From positions 5,828,923-5,892,922 of the forward strand of contig NZ_CP024866.1 of NCBI RefSeq assembly GCF_004136015.1: DNA of 64,000 bases, written 5' to 3'. The stretch's first letter is position 1. Each line of letters opens with the position of its first letter. Below are positions 35,967 to 45,065 of the stretch, in pieces. The notes beneath the pieces were generated by a model. It did no database searches and had not been told where the DNA came from. It was given only the letters and a program-made list of their open reading frames with translations. Source of the stretch: Pseudomonas sp. ACM7. Its GTDB lineage: Bacteria > Pseudomonadota > Gammaproteobacteria > Pseudomonadales > Pseudomonadaceae. The position numbers and the translations under genes are program-made.

Positions 35967-37597
35967 TGCACGTAGCAGACGGCAATCGGCATCTGGTGCT
36001 CATGGCAGAACTCGAGCCAGCGCAATTGATTGTCTTGCAGGCGATCACCGGGGCCTTTGACTTCGATCATCCGGTAGGTTTTGTCCTGCGGCCAAAACTG
36101 GATCAGGTCTGGCATGCCGGCGCGATTGGCCTTGATGTCCAACAGCAGTCGATTGAACCAGTGCTTGAGGTGTTCGGCCGGCAGGCAATCGAGTGCCTGA
36201 TCGAGCAATTCTTCGCTCAGTACACCCCAGAACACGAAGGGCGACTGCACGCCCCACTTGCTGGCATAGCGTTCACGAATCGTCTGGCGGTAACGCCCGT
36301 CATCGAGTTCAGACAGGCAACCCTGGAACAGCTCCGCGCGGCGCGCGTGAAAGTCCTCATTGAGCAGATCCACCGGCCCACGCTGGAACGGGTGGAAAAA
36401 CGCCCCCGGCAACGGCGCGAAAATCGCCGGCCAGCACAGCAGACCGAACAGCGAGTTGATCAGGCTGTTTTCGACGTAATGCACCGGTGCCGACTCTTGC
36501 GCCAAATGCGCCTGAACGTAAGACTCCACCGACAACGCCGGGTCGGTTCTGGGCAGTTGCAGGTCCAGGCGCAGCATCTCCCGTGGGGACGAGCGCTTTA
36601 TCACCGGCCCGCCCAACTTGCGCCGCAGCCTGGGCAGCACACGCAGCAATTGTTGCTGTTCGGCGGCACTTTCCGGCGATTGCTCCACCGCGGCGGCCAG
36701 GTCCATGGCCAGCTGATATTCACCGCAGCGCTCCAACACGCGAATCAACCGCAGGCGCGCGCCGGGATAGGCACACTCGCGGTAGATCGCCAGTGCGGTA
36801 GAGAAATCCGCCATGCGCTCGCAGTGCTGACCTATCTGGAATAACAATTTGCCGCGACGTCGTTGCAGCCAGGGATTGCTCAGCGCCAGCCCTTTTATCT
36901 GCTCGACAATGCCGTCCACGGCTTCGCCGGCCTCGAAATGCTGCTGACACTCATGAAGGAAGAGGCAGGCGTCCACGTCGTCACGGCTGCGCAGGCCTCG
37001 GGAGTCGGCGCAGAACTCGACTTTTTCATAGGTAAAGATGCCCAGGTCAGCTAGCACGAACTCGGACCAGTCCTGGTACAGATTGCCGAAAAACATCAAG
37101 CGCAGGCGGTCGCACAGGCCCATGATGGTCAGGCTGAACAATCGGTCATCCAGCGACGGGCACCACTGGCCGAAGCTGTGAGCCTGAGGAAACTGTTCGC
37201 TCAATGCGGGCAGCCAATCGGTCTTTCTTCCTTTTGGTTGATCGATGGTGGTGCCAAAACACTGGAGAATTTCGGCCTTGAGCAACACCTCGAACAGCGC
37301 TTCGATCGACAGCGGCGATTGTTCATCGATCCAGCCCAGCGTCAGCAGTGGGCCGGCGGCGATGGCGATGTCGCCGATTTCGACGTAATGCAGCTTGCTC
37401 GCCCGGAAGTGACTCCCCTTGCGCATCACCATCCTGACCAGCAGCGCCCTGGACTCACGGGGCAACCGCTTGAACTCGCGAATGAAGTGTTGCTCTTCGA
37501 CGCTCAGCACATCGGCATAGCGATGCTCAAGCCAATCAAGCACTTGCATGAAGTTGTTCAAGTAGTAGAACGGATCGTCGAGAGGGTTTGCAGTCAC
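35945..37597 (-). CDS. FAN1-like VRR-NUC domain nuclease
   Basis: The 550-residue product ends with a VRR-NUC domain, with GMPDLIQFWPQDKTYRMIEVKGPGD supplying the PD...EVK catalytic residues. It has the SAP/TPR-like helical front part seen in bacterial FAN1: YYLNNFMQVLDWLEHRYADVL near the start and a helical repeat region around 240-320. Eukaryotic FAN1 and the Pseudomonas aeruginosa homologue cut branched and crosslinked DNA. It overlaps the downstream nuclease-helicase gene by 22 bases. Role in interstrand crosslink repair is inferred from the family. Confidence 0.9.
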   Translation of the reverse strand: MTANPLDDPFYYLNNFMQVLDWLEHRYADVLSVEEQHFIREFKRLPRESRALLVRMVMRKGSHFRASKLHYVEIGDIAIAAGPLLTLGWIDEQSPLSIEALFEVLLKAEILQCFGTTIDQPKGRKTDWLPALSEQFPQAHSFGQWCPSLDDRLFSLTIMGLCDRLRLMFFGNLYQDWSEFVLADLGIFTYEKVEFCADSRGLRSRDDVDACLFLHECQQHFEAGEAVDGIVEQIKGLALSNPWLQRRRGKLLFQIGQHCERMADFSTALAIYRECAYPGARLRLIRVLERCGEYQLAMDLAAAVEQSPESAAEQQQLLRVLPRLRRKLGGPVIKRSSPREMLRLDLQLPRTDPALSVESYVQAHLAQESAPVHYVENSLINSLFGLLCWPAIFAPLPGAFFHPFQRGPVDLLNEDFHARRAELFQGCLSELDDGRYRQTIRERYASKWGVQSPFVFWGVLSEELLDQALDCLPAEHLKHWFNRLLLDIKANRAGMPDLIQFWPQDKTYRMIEVKGPGDRLQDNQLRWLEFCHEHQMPIAVCYVQWAEQSA

Positions 37598-37818
37598 AGG
37601 AAAAAGGCCATGGCGAGCGAGTACTGGTTATGCGTACAGATACCAGCTACGCCCTGCCCGGTGCAAACGGAAAAGGATCAGCGGCGGCGTTATTCGGTAA
37701 TTTTTCGGATGGCTATGAACTTTCTGCCGATCCATCGCACCAACCGCGTTAGAGGTACAGTGACGATTGATTTCGCTCGTGGCAGTCGCGCTGTTTTTTT
37801 GAAGGATGAGAGGTGGTT

Positions 37819-38043
37819 ATGAATATCAAGACTCTGGGCTTGCCCCTGGCGGTAGCGGCCTTTTTGGCCCTGGCCGGTTGCTCGACACCAACGGTTGTGA
37901 CGCTGCAGAACGGCACCCAGTATTTGACCAAGGACACGCCGAAAACCAAGACCAAGGACGGCTTCTTCGAGTTCGAAGATATTTCCGGGGCGAAAGTGAA
38001 GGTCAAGGCCGATGAAGTGACCACGATTCGACAGGAAGACTGA
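37819..38043 (+). CDS. YgdI/YgdR-family small lipoprotein
   Basis: The 74-residue product has a signal peptide ending in the lipobox LALAGC, so it should be lipidated at Cys after residue about 19. A compact SH3-like domain follows: VVTLQNGTQYLTKDTPKTK and FEFEDISGAKVKVKADEV, characteristic of the YgdI/YgdR (DUF903) family. Function is not known. The start at 37819 is supported by GAGAGG at 37808-37813. A REP doublet follows 8 bases after the stop. Confidence 0.87.
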   Translation: MNIKTLGLPLAVAAFLALAGCSTPTVVTLQNGTQYLTKDTPKTKTKDGFFEFEDISGAKVKVKADEVTTIRQED

Positions 38044-38051
38044 ACAGCAAA

Positions 38052-38128
38052 ATCAAAAGATCGCAGGCTGCGCCAGCTCCTACACCCACGACCGGCGTAG
38101 GAGCTGGCGAAGCCTGCGATCTTTTGAT
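38052..38128. repeat. REP doublet (REPIN), GTAGGAGCTG family
   Basis: Arms 38052-38083 and 38097-38128 match inversely at 31 of 32 bases (ATCAAAAGATCGCAGG...), with a 13-base loop. It sits between the convergent lipoprotein and lipase genes and probably ends both transcripts. Confidence 0.93.
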
Positions 38129-38143
38129 GGTGTGGCAGCAAAC

Positions 38144-39997
38144 CTAGGCGATAACGATTCCCCCGCCCGGCAAGCTATCCAGCCCAACCCCGACCAACGT
38201 CACTGAATCCCCCCCAAACGTCAGCACCGTGTCGTGCCCCACCGCCGTGGCATGCGCCCGATAGTCGTCATTCGGCGTCACACCCTGAACCCCGAGAAAC
38301 ACCAGTTTGTCGCTGGCCTGGTAGCCAACCACCCGGTCCTGACCAAACGCACCGCTAAACAGGAACGTATCGATCCCGCCTCCCGATTCCAGCAAGTCAT
38401 TACCGGCCCCGCCGACAAACACATCGTTGCCCTTGCCGCCGAGCAAATGGTCGTTGCCGTCCAGCCCCAACAACCAATCGCCACCCGCGTGAGCCGTGAG
38501 CGTATCGGCGCCGGCGCCACCCTTTACCGTTGACGCGTACTGAGTCAGGTTGTTGCCCGCCTTGAGGCCTTCGGCAGTGACGCTGTGGGTCACGTCATCC
38601 TTGAACACCCCCCACAGAAACCCTGGCTCTTTGGTCACGAGGCTGCCGATGTCGCGGGTAATACTGATGCCGCCATTGGCATCGCGGATGTACAGGCTTC
38701 CGGCGCCGTCATTGGCGAAGTCGAAGTTTTTCACCGACTGCTGCACATCCAGTACGTTGTTGCCCTTGCCGCCCAACAGGATGTTGTAACCACCACCGTC
38801 GCGGAAGGTGTCGTTGCCATCGCGGCCTTCCAGGTAGTCATTGCCCTTGCCACCCTGGATCAGATCGTTGCCGTCACTGCCGATGATGAAGGTGCTGCCC
38901 TTGTGGGTTTCAGCGTTGCGATTCAGATCCTGAACCCAAGTGTTGGCGCGCGCCGGGTCCGACAGATTGGCGACGATGATCGTCGAGTCTTTACTGGTGA
39001 GGTCGTAGAACTTCGACTCGATCACCCGGTTCATGCCGTCGCCATAGGCGGTGGGCAAGTGCGAGATCCAGGTCGGGATGTTGAGGATCGAAAACGGCAG
39101 CACATTCCACGCTGTCGAGGCGTAGTGGTCGTTGAAGCTGACGATGTTATCGGTCGTCGAAACCTTGGCGGCATCGTGCACGCCCACCGACGACAGGTTG
39201 AACGATGAACCGTCGAGGGCGCGGTACACCGGGTCGTTTTCGTAACCGACGTTCAGCACTTTGTCGGTGCCGCTTTGGGTCGGCGAGGCGTAGGCAATGT
39301 AGTTGGAATCCTGGTAGAACCCGGCCCACTTGTCGTTGCTCAAATCCGCCAGGCTGTTGACCGCCAGCCCGCCGAGGCTGTGACCGCTGACCAGCACGTC
39401 CTTGCCCGACAGGCCATTGGCCCGGGCAAAGGCCGCAACGTCGCCAAGCAGGTTGCCGAAGGCTTCGCCGACGTAGTTACTGGCGTAATCCTTGGGCCCT
39501 AGCGCCGCCAGCAGATCATTGATCACATCGCCGATGGAGTCGCTGATCTGGCTTTCTCGTGGGCCGCTAGTGCCGCGAAAGGCGATACCGATTTCGCTAA
39601 GATGCCCCTGCGCGTCGTACTTGCCGAGGATTTCCACCTGAGCGCTGGTGTACCCGGCCTTTTCGCCGAAGAACGTTCCGCGTGCGTCGACCTTGCCGTC
39701 ATAGCCCAGTTGCGTGGCGGTGATGGGCGTCCAGCCGGCTTTCTGCACCGCGTCCAGTGCGGCTTTTTCCGAATCGGGATTCCATGGGATTCCGGGAATG
39801 ACGCCCTGGGAGTCGGTGCCACCGATCAGTGCGGTCACCAGTGTCGCCGGCAAGCCAAGGCCGAAGCCGTTGTGCTGATAGCCGGTGGCAAAGCCGTTAT
39901 CCAGGTTGTGATAGGAATACAGCGTGATCGCCATCGCGTCGGTAAATAACGCTTTGGAATCGGCTGTACCGAAGTTTTTGTAGTCGTACACACCCAT
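38144..39997 (-). CDS. lipA: Extracellular RTX lipase / polyurethanase, PueA-like (617 aa)
   Basis: The 617-residue type I-secreted lipase begins MGVYDYKNFGTADSKALFTD as family I.3 lipases do, with no N-terminal signal. The nucleophile is Ser207 in SGHSLGGLAV. RTX calcium repeats lie at about 375-420 (GSDGNDLIQGGKGNDYLEG) and again near 530-560 (LDGNDHLLGGKGNDVFVGG). The hydrophobic C-terminal end serves as secretion signal for an AprDEF-type exporter. Length and Ser position equal the P. fluorescens lipase/PueA. GAGAGAGG precedes the start at 39997. It is the last gene of the protease-lipase locus. Confidence 0.93.
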   Translation of the reverse strand: MGVYDYKNFGTADSKALFTDAMAITLYSYHNLDNGFATGYQHNGFGLGLPATLVTALIGGTDSQGVIPGIPWNPDSEKAALDAVQKAGWTPITATQLGYDGKVDARGTFFGEKAGYTSAQVEILGKYDAQGHLSEIGIAFRGTSGPRESQISDSIGDVINDLLAALGPKDYASNYVGEAFGNLLGDVAAFARANGLSGKDVLVSGHSLGGLAVNSLADLSNDKWAGFYQDSNYIAYASPTQSGTDKVLNVGYENDPVYRALDGSSFNLSSVGVHDAAKVSTTDNIVSFNDHYASTAWNVLPFSILNIPTWISHLPTAYGDGMNRVIESKFYDLTSKDSTIIVANLSDPARANTWVQDLNRNAETHKGSTFIIGSDGNDLIQGGKGNDYLEGRDGNDTFRDGGGYNILLGGKGNNVLDVQQSVKNFDFANDGAGSLYIRDANGGISITRDIGSLVTKEPGFLWGVFKDDVTHSVTAEGLKAGNNLTQYASTVKGGAGADTLTAHAGGDWLLGLDGNDHLLGGKGNDVFVGGAGNDLLESGGGIDTFLFSGAFGQDRVVGYQASDKLVFLGVQGVTPNDDYRAHATAVGHDTVLTFGGDSVTLVGVGLDSLPGGGIVIA

Positions 39998-40092
39998 TGG
40001 TATTGCCTCTCTCTTTGTTGGAATTGCTAGAGATAGCTCACAACCAGGACGCCCGATCATGAGGCGCCCCGGAGCATTTAGTGCATGCAGCC

Positions 40093-41781
40093 TCAGGCAA
40101 ACGTAATGCCTGAAGCCGACAGGTTATCCAGTCCCACCCCCACCAGGGTCACGGCAAAGTCGCCAATCTTCAGCACCGTGTCATGGCCCGACTGCGAAGC
40201 GTGTTGCTTGAAGTCATAACCCTGCCCCGCGCCCTGAACGCCCATGAACAGCAGTTTGTCGTTGCTCTGGTAGCCATTGATTACGTCGAAACCAAAGGCG
40301 CCGCTGAACAGGAACGTGTTGTTGCCACCTGAGGCCTGCATTACGTCATTGCCCGCGCCACCGACGAAGGTCACGTGGCTTTTGTCACTGCGCAGCAGAT
40401 CGTTGCCGGCATTGCCGAACAACCAGTCGCCGTCGACGCTGGCTGCCAGTGTGTTGCCGTAGGCATCACCGTTAAGCGAGTGGTTGTAGTGGGTCAGTTC
40501 ACTGCCGTTGAGCAAACCGTTGGCGGTGACGCTGTAAGTCACCTCCTTGCTCCCCGACCATGAGCCCGACTCTTTACTGACCAGAGCGCCGATGTCGCGG
40601 GTCATGCTGATGCCGCCATAGGCATCACGCACGTACAGCGTGCCGTCGCCGTCGTTGGCAAAGCTGAAGTTCTGCAACGGCTTCTGCAATTCGAAGGTGT
40701 TGCTGCCCTTGCCGCCCAGCAGGAGGTTGTAGCCACCGTCATCGCGGAACCGGTCATTGCCATCGCGGCCTTCGATGAAGTCATTGCCGGCACCGCCCTT
40801 GAGCAGGTCGTTGCTGTCGGTGCCGATGATGAATGTGCTGCCAGTGTGAGGTTCGCCGCTGCGTCCAAGGTCCTCGACCCAGGTCTTGCCCCGGGACGCT
40901 TGCGCCAGGTTGGACACGATCAGCGTCGAGTCCTTGTCGGTGAGGTCGTAGAAACGCGAGTCGATCACCCGGTTCAACCCGTCGGCATACCCCAGCGAGC
41001 CGTGAGCCGACCAGTTCAGCGGGTTGAGGATGCTGAACGGCACCAGGTTCTGCGAGGTGGACGCGTACTGGTCATTGAAGTTGACGATGTTGTTGGTCGC
41101 CGAGTCCTGATGTCCGTCGTGCTTGCCCAGGGAACCGCTGCTGAACGTGGTGCCGTCGAGTACCCGAAACACTGGATCGTTCTCGTAACCGATGTTCAGC
41201 ACGTTGTTGCCGGTAGCGCTCTGGGTCGGCGAGGCGAAGGCAACGTAGTTGGCCTCCTTGAAGAAACCGCCCCAGTTGTTGCCGCTCAGTTCGGCGAGGC
41301 TATTGACGCCCAATCCACCGAGACTGTGACCGCTGACCAGCACATCCCTGGCGTTCAGGCCATGGGCGAGCGCAAACGTAGCGACGTCCTTGAGCAAATT
41401 GTCGAAAGCGTTTTTCGCGTAGTTCGTCGCGTAATCCACCGGGCCGACGGCGGCCAGCAGATTGTTTTTCATGTCGCCGAAAGTGTCGCTGTAACCCAGG
41501 CCGCCAGTGCCTCGGAAGGCAATGCCGATACCGATCAGCTTGCCCGCCGCGTCGTACTTGCCGAGCACTTCGGCTTCGGCGCTGGTGAAGCCATCCTTCT
41601 CACCATAGTAGGTGCCTTGTGCGCCGACCTTGCCTTGATAACCCAGCTGCGTGGCGCCAATCGGCGCCCAACCGGTCGCCGGCAGCGGTTTACCTGTTGG
41701 CGTGTACGCATACAGCGTCAGCGCGATGGCGTCGCTGTACAACGCCTTGCCGTCAGCATTTTTGTAATCAAACAGTCCCAT
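40093..41781 (-). CDS. Extracellular RTX lipase / polyurethanase, PueB-like (562 aa)
   Basis: A second family I.3 lipase, paralogous to the next gene but lacking about 54 residues near the N-terminus, where the PueA-like protein has an insertion. The nucleophile is Ser153 in SGHSLGGLGV. RTX repeats include [19 protein letters not shown] and a degenerate second block (GNAGNDLLRSDKSHVTFVGG). The C-terminal SDNLSASGITFA-type end fits type I secretion. Pseudomonas chlororaphis PueB has a similar length. It lies 23 bases after the autotransporter protease gene and 95 bases before the other lipase. Confidence 0.92.
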   Translation of the reverse strand: MGLFDYKNADGKALYSDAIALTLYAYTPTGKPLPATGWAPIGATQLGYQGKVGAQGTYYGEKDGFTSAEAEVLGKYDAAGKLIGIGIAFRGTGGLGYSDTFGDMKNNLLAAVGPVDYATNYAKNAFDNLLKDVATFALAHGLNARDVLVSGHSLGGLGVNSLAELSGNNWGGFFKEANYVAFASPTQSATGNNVLNIGYENDPVFRVLDGTTFSSGSLGKHDGHQDSATNNIVNFNDQYASTSQNLVPFSILNPLNWSAHGSLGYADGLNRVIDSRFYDLTDKDSTLIVSNLAQASRGKTWVEDLGRSGEPHTGSTFIIGTDSNDLLKGGAGNDFIEGRDGNDRFRDDGGYNLLLGGKGSNTFELQKPLQNFSFANDGDGTLYVRDAYGGISMTRDIGALVSKESGSWSGSKEVTYSVTANGLLNGSELTHYNHSLNGDAYGNTLAASVDGDWLFGNAGNDLLRSDKSHVTFVGGAGNDVMQASGGNNTFLFSGAFGFDVINGYQSNDKLLFMGVQGAGQGYDFKQHASQSGHDTVLKIGDFAVTLVGVGLDNLSASGITFA

Positions 41782-41804
41782 AGGTTTGCTTCCTTTACGT
41801 TAAA

Positions 41805-44800
41805 TCAGAACTGCCAGTCGAGTGTCAGACCCACACCGTGGTCTTTCTCGTTGGAGCCAAGCAGTCCGTTGTAATCCAGGCTCAAACGAACGTCCTGCGC
41901 CACCGCCAAACCGGCCCGCGCACCCACAACGGCGGCGTTACGATCCAGGGAAACGCTCTGCACGCTGAATGCGGTATTGCCGTTGGCGAAGGCCAGATGA
42001 TCTTCGGAACGGGTGTTGCTCAGATTGTGCTGCCAGCCCAGCGTGCCGGACAGTTCCAGCTGCTGTTTGTCCGACAGGGCAATCGCTTTGCTCGCCCGCA
42101 GGCCGAGGGTCGAGAGCACGGCGTCGCGGTTGTCTTCGCCACCCTTGAGCGCCGCGGCATCACCTTTCTCGGTGAAGCTGTCGCTGTTCAGGTGCACGTA
42201 AGCCAGGTTGGCGAACGGTTCCAGCGCCAGCGGTTGCAGGTCCAGGCGATACGCCGCTTCGGTAAACAGTTGCGCAGTCGTCGCATCGCGTTTGGATTTC
42301 TGTTTACCGCTGAGGTCGCCGAATTGCAGGTCACGTTTCACGTCGATGCGGTGCCAGCTGTAAGCGCCACCGACACTCAAACGCAGCGCATCGATTTCAT
42401 GGCCCAGGTAGGCGCCCAAGTGATAGCTGTCGACGGAGGCTGACGAATGCGTGCCATCGCCCATGCTCAACGAACTGTCGCTGTAACCGGTCACGAAACC
42501 CAGCCGCGTATCTTCCGTGATCAGACCGTCGACACCGGCCAGCAAGCCGCCGATGGAGCTGTTGGAACTGGCGTTGTCATGCCCGCCATCGCTCTTGCCC
42601 CAGGCGCCGAGGACTTTGACCCAGGCGTTGCTACGGTCATCGGTGGGTGCCGCTGCATTGAACAGATCACGCTCGCGCAGGCGTTCGCCGACGGCATCGC
42701 GCAGGTAACGGCTGTCGTTGATCAGCAGCGTGACGATCGCCGGGTGAATCTCACCGGACAGTTGCTGAAAGGCTTGTTGCGCGACGGCGGCGGTCGGCGA
42801 AAGCAGCAAGGTTTCATAGAGCGCATTGCCGGCGCCCAGTTGCTCGGCGGCCGCGGCGACGGCGCGTTGATTCGGGGTTTGTCCGACGCTGGCGAAGGAC
42901 GCTGCGTTGCGCTCTACCGCCAGTTGGATGCCATTGGCCGAGTAGCCGAGTGTGCCTCCGATGAACAGATAATCCGGTAGCACGGCGCCGAAACGCCCTT
43001 CGATCCCGCCGGCCGCTTGCAGAATGTTGTACTGATGGCCGAGCAGGGATTTCACTTCGCTGGTGGTCAGCAAGGTCGGACTGTTTTCCAGAGACAGGCT
43101 GACGGTAGCGCCGTCGATCACGGCTTTACCGCCCGCCACGATCTGATCGCTGCTGGTCGGCGACAACTCCACGGCGTACGTCGAGCCAGGTTCGAAGGTC
43201 ACGTCGCCCGCCACCTGCAAGGTGCCAATTGAGTTACCTGGCGCCACGGTGCCGCCGCTTTTCGCGGTGAGCGCACTGATGCGACCGTTACCACCAAGGA
43301 TCCCGCTATCGTTGACGGTGACCGCCGAGAGCAGCGAGCCGTTGATTGCCAATCGGCCCTGATTGACCAGCGTCGGGCCGGCGTAGGTGTTGGCGCCGGT
43401 CAGCACCAACGTGCCGATGCCCTGCTTGGTCAGGCCACCATGGCCGGAAATGTCGTTGCGCCACGTGTCGAGGCCGCAGTGCACGTCATTGCACACGCGT
43501 TCAGTCGGTTTGCCCGCGTCGATGATCGCGCCGATCCCCGGCAAGTCCGCCACAAACTGGCTCGAACCGTAGGCACCCTGGATGCGGAACTCCTCGGGAA
43601 TGTCTTGCTCGGTGACAAACATCGCCGGGCCATCGATGCCTTTGCGCAGGTTGATCATGCCCCAGCCGTAGAGCGAATCGACACCTGGCGCACCGAGGTC
43701 GGTGGCCGTGGTGCGCAACACGCTGGCGACCTGGGCGCCGGTCATGTACGGGAAGCGTTCCATCAGCACGGCCATGGAACCGGCGACATGCGGCGCCGCC
43801 ATTGAGGTGCCGTTGTAGTTGGCGTAGCCGGTGGTCAGGTTGTCGGCGTTGGTACCGCTGATGATCGAGCTGTAGATCTTGCTGCCCGGTGCGGACACGC
43901 AAAAGCTTGCTGTGTAGCCGCAACGCGATGAGAAGGTGCTGATGTTGTAGAGGTCCGGGCTGTTGAGGTCCGGGTTCCTCTGCAACGCCGCCACGGTGAC
44001 CCAGTTCGGCGCGATGTCCGGGACGAAATAGCCCAGGCCGGCGATAGCGTCCGGGTTGTTGAGGTTGTAGTCGTTGCCGGCCGCGAAGATCGTCACGATA
44101 CCGCTGCGAGCCGCCGCGATGGCGCCATCGTAGGCTCCGCCCGGTTTGGTCCCGAGCAACGGACGGATCTCGTTGAACTGCAATTGCGCGTCTTGCACGG
44201 TGAAATGCGGGTAGGCGGGGTTGCGTCCGCCGAGGTCGAAGCGATCGGTGATGCCGATGCCCCAACTGTTGTTGATGATCCGTGCGCCGCTGGCGATCAA
44301 GGCATCCCATCCGGCCTTGTAGACCGCGCCGTCGTTGCCGCGAATGATGCCGTCTTCCGGGCCCGGATCTCCGTTGTCCGCACTGATGATCTGCGAGCCA
44401 AACGCCACTCCATGCATCGGGCCGCCATCGCGACTGCCGGCAGCGATTCCGCCAACGTGGGTGCCGTGGGCACCCAGCTTGCCGTTGGAACCGATCGAGG
44501 GCGAACCGTCGTAGCGAAACACATCGCCGGCTTTGACCGGGATGTACGGGTCGGTGTATTCGCGGATGCCGCTGGTGACCAGAGTGATCACTTTGTTCGG
44601 GCCGGAAAACTCCGGATGCGCGGCGTAGACCGGTTGATCGAAGATCCCCAGCTTCACGCCTTTACCGGTGTAACCGGCGGCGTAGGCCTCTTGTGCGTTG
44701 ACCGCTCCCAGCCCCCAATCGGCATTGAATTCAGTGCTGCGCCAACTGTTGGGATCGCCTGCTCTACCGTTTTCCACGTAAGGCGCCGCTTGCGCGGTAC

Positions 44801-44852
44801 CGAGGGTGGCCAATGCGCAGAGCAAGGCCAGGTTGTTGTGCTTGTTATTCAT
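41805..44852 (-). CDS. Subtilisin-like autotransporter serine protease (PrtA/PspA-like)
   Basis: The 1015-residue product has a signal peptide (ending TLGTAQA). An S8 peptidase domain follows, with the Asp in GVKLGIFDQPVYAAHPEF, His in GAHGTHVGGIAAG and Ser in NGTSMAAPHVAGSMAV. A passenger beta-helix segment with NTYAGPTLVNQGRLAINGS comes next, and a C-terminal 12-strand autotransporter barrel ends in LTLDWQF. It secretes itself across the outer membrane (type Va). The start at 44852 has AAGGACGG upstream and gives a proper signal peptide; longer frames do not. In P. fluorescens such genes lie between aprF and the lipase, as here. Confidence 0.92.
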   Translation of the reverse strand: MNNKHNNLALLCALATLGTAQAAPYVENGRAGDPNSWRSTEFNADWGLGAVNAQEAYAAGYTGKGVKLGIFDQPVYAAHPEFSGPNKVITLVTSGIREYTDPYIPVKAGDVFRYDGSPSIGSNGKLGAHGTHVGGIAAGSRDGGPMHGVAFGSQIISADNGDPGPEDGIIRGNDGAVYKAGWDALIASGARIINNSWGIGITDRFDLGGRNPAYPHFTVQDAQLQFNEIRPLLGTKPGGAYDGAIAAARSGIVTIFAAGNDYNLNNPDAIAGLGYFVPDIAPNWVTVAALQRNPDLNSPDLYNISTFSSRCGYTASFCVSAPGSKIYSSIISGTNADNLTTGYANYNGTSMAAPHVAGSMAVLMERFPYMTGAQVASVLRTTATDLGAPGVDSLYGWGMINLRKGIDGPAMFVTEQDIPEEFRIQGAYGSSQFVADLPGIGAIIDAGKPTERVCNDVHCGLDTWRNDISGHGGLTKQGIGTLVLTGANTYAGPTLVNQGRLAINGSLLSAVTVNDSGILGGNGRISALTAKSGGTVAPGNSIGTLQVAGDVTFEPGSTYAVELSPTSSDQIVAGGKAVIDGATVSLSLENSPTLLTTSEVKSLLGHQYNILQAAGGIEGRFGAVLPDYLFIGGTLGYSANGIQLAVERNAASFASVGQTPNQRAVAAAAEQLGAGNALYETLLLSPTAAVAQQAFQQLSGEIHPAIVTLLINDSRYLRDAVGERLRERDLFNAAAPTDDRSNAWVKVLGAWGKSDGGHDNASSNSSIGGLLAGVDGLITEDTRLGFVTGYSDSSLSMGDGTHSSASVDSYHLGAYLGHEIDALRLSVGGAYSWHRIDVKRDLQFGDLSGKQKSKRDATTAQLFTEAAYRLDLQPLALEPFANLAYVHLNSDSFTEKGDAAALKGGEDNRDAVLSTLGLRASKAIALSDKQQLELSGTLGWQHNLSNTRSEDHLAFANGNTAFSVQSVSLDRNAAVVGARAGLAVAQDVRLSLDYNGLLGSNEKDHGVGLTLDWQF

Positions 44853-44924
44853 CCAGCTACCGTCCTTAGTTGTGTTGCCAAAATCCCTGTGCCTTGAAAA
44901 GCACCCATCAAATTCACACGTCCT

Positions 44925-45055
44925 GTAGCAGCTGGCGCAGCCTGCGTCCGGCTGCGCAGCAGTCGTAAACCCTGCATGCACGGTGTATCTGACGGACCGC
45001 AGTGCCTGATTTTGCGACTGCTACGCAGCCGGACGCAGCCTTCGGCAGCTGCTAC
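44925..45055. repeat. REP doublet (REPIN), GTAGCAGCTG family
   Basis: GTAGCAGCTGGCGCAGCC... at 44925 faces its inverse ending GGCAGCTGCTAC at 45055, with an inner pair GGCTGCGCAGCAGTCG / CGACTGCTACGCAGCC. It separates the two autotransporter protease genes, 10 bases after the stop of the upstream one. Confidence 0.88.
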
Positions 45056-45065
45056 AGGGTTCGGG

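Noticed and set aside
33669..37597. Helicase-nuclease pair considered as a named phage defence system
   Set aside because: The domains fit DNA repair equally well, and no further defence genes or integrase surround them, so it is kept only as a possibility in the findings.
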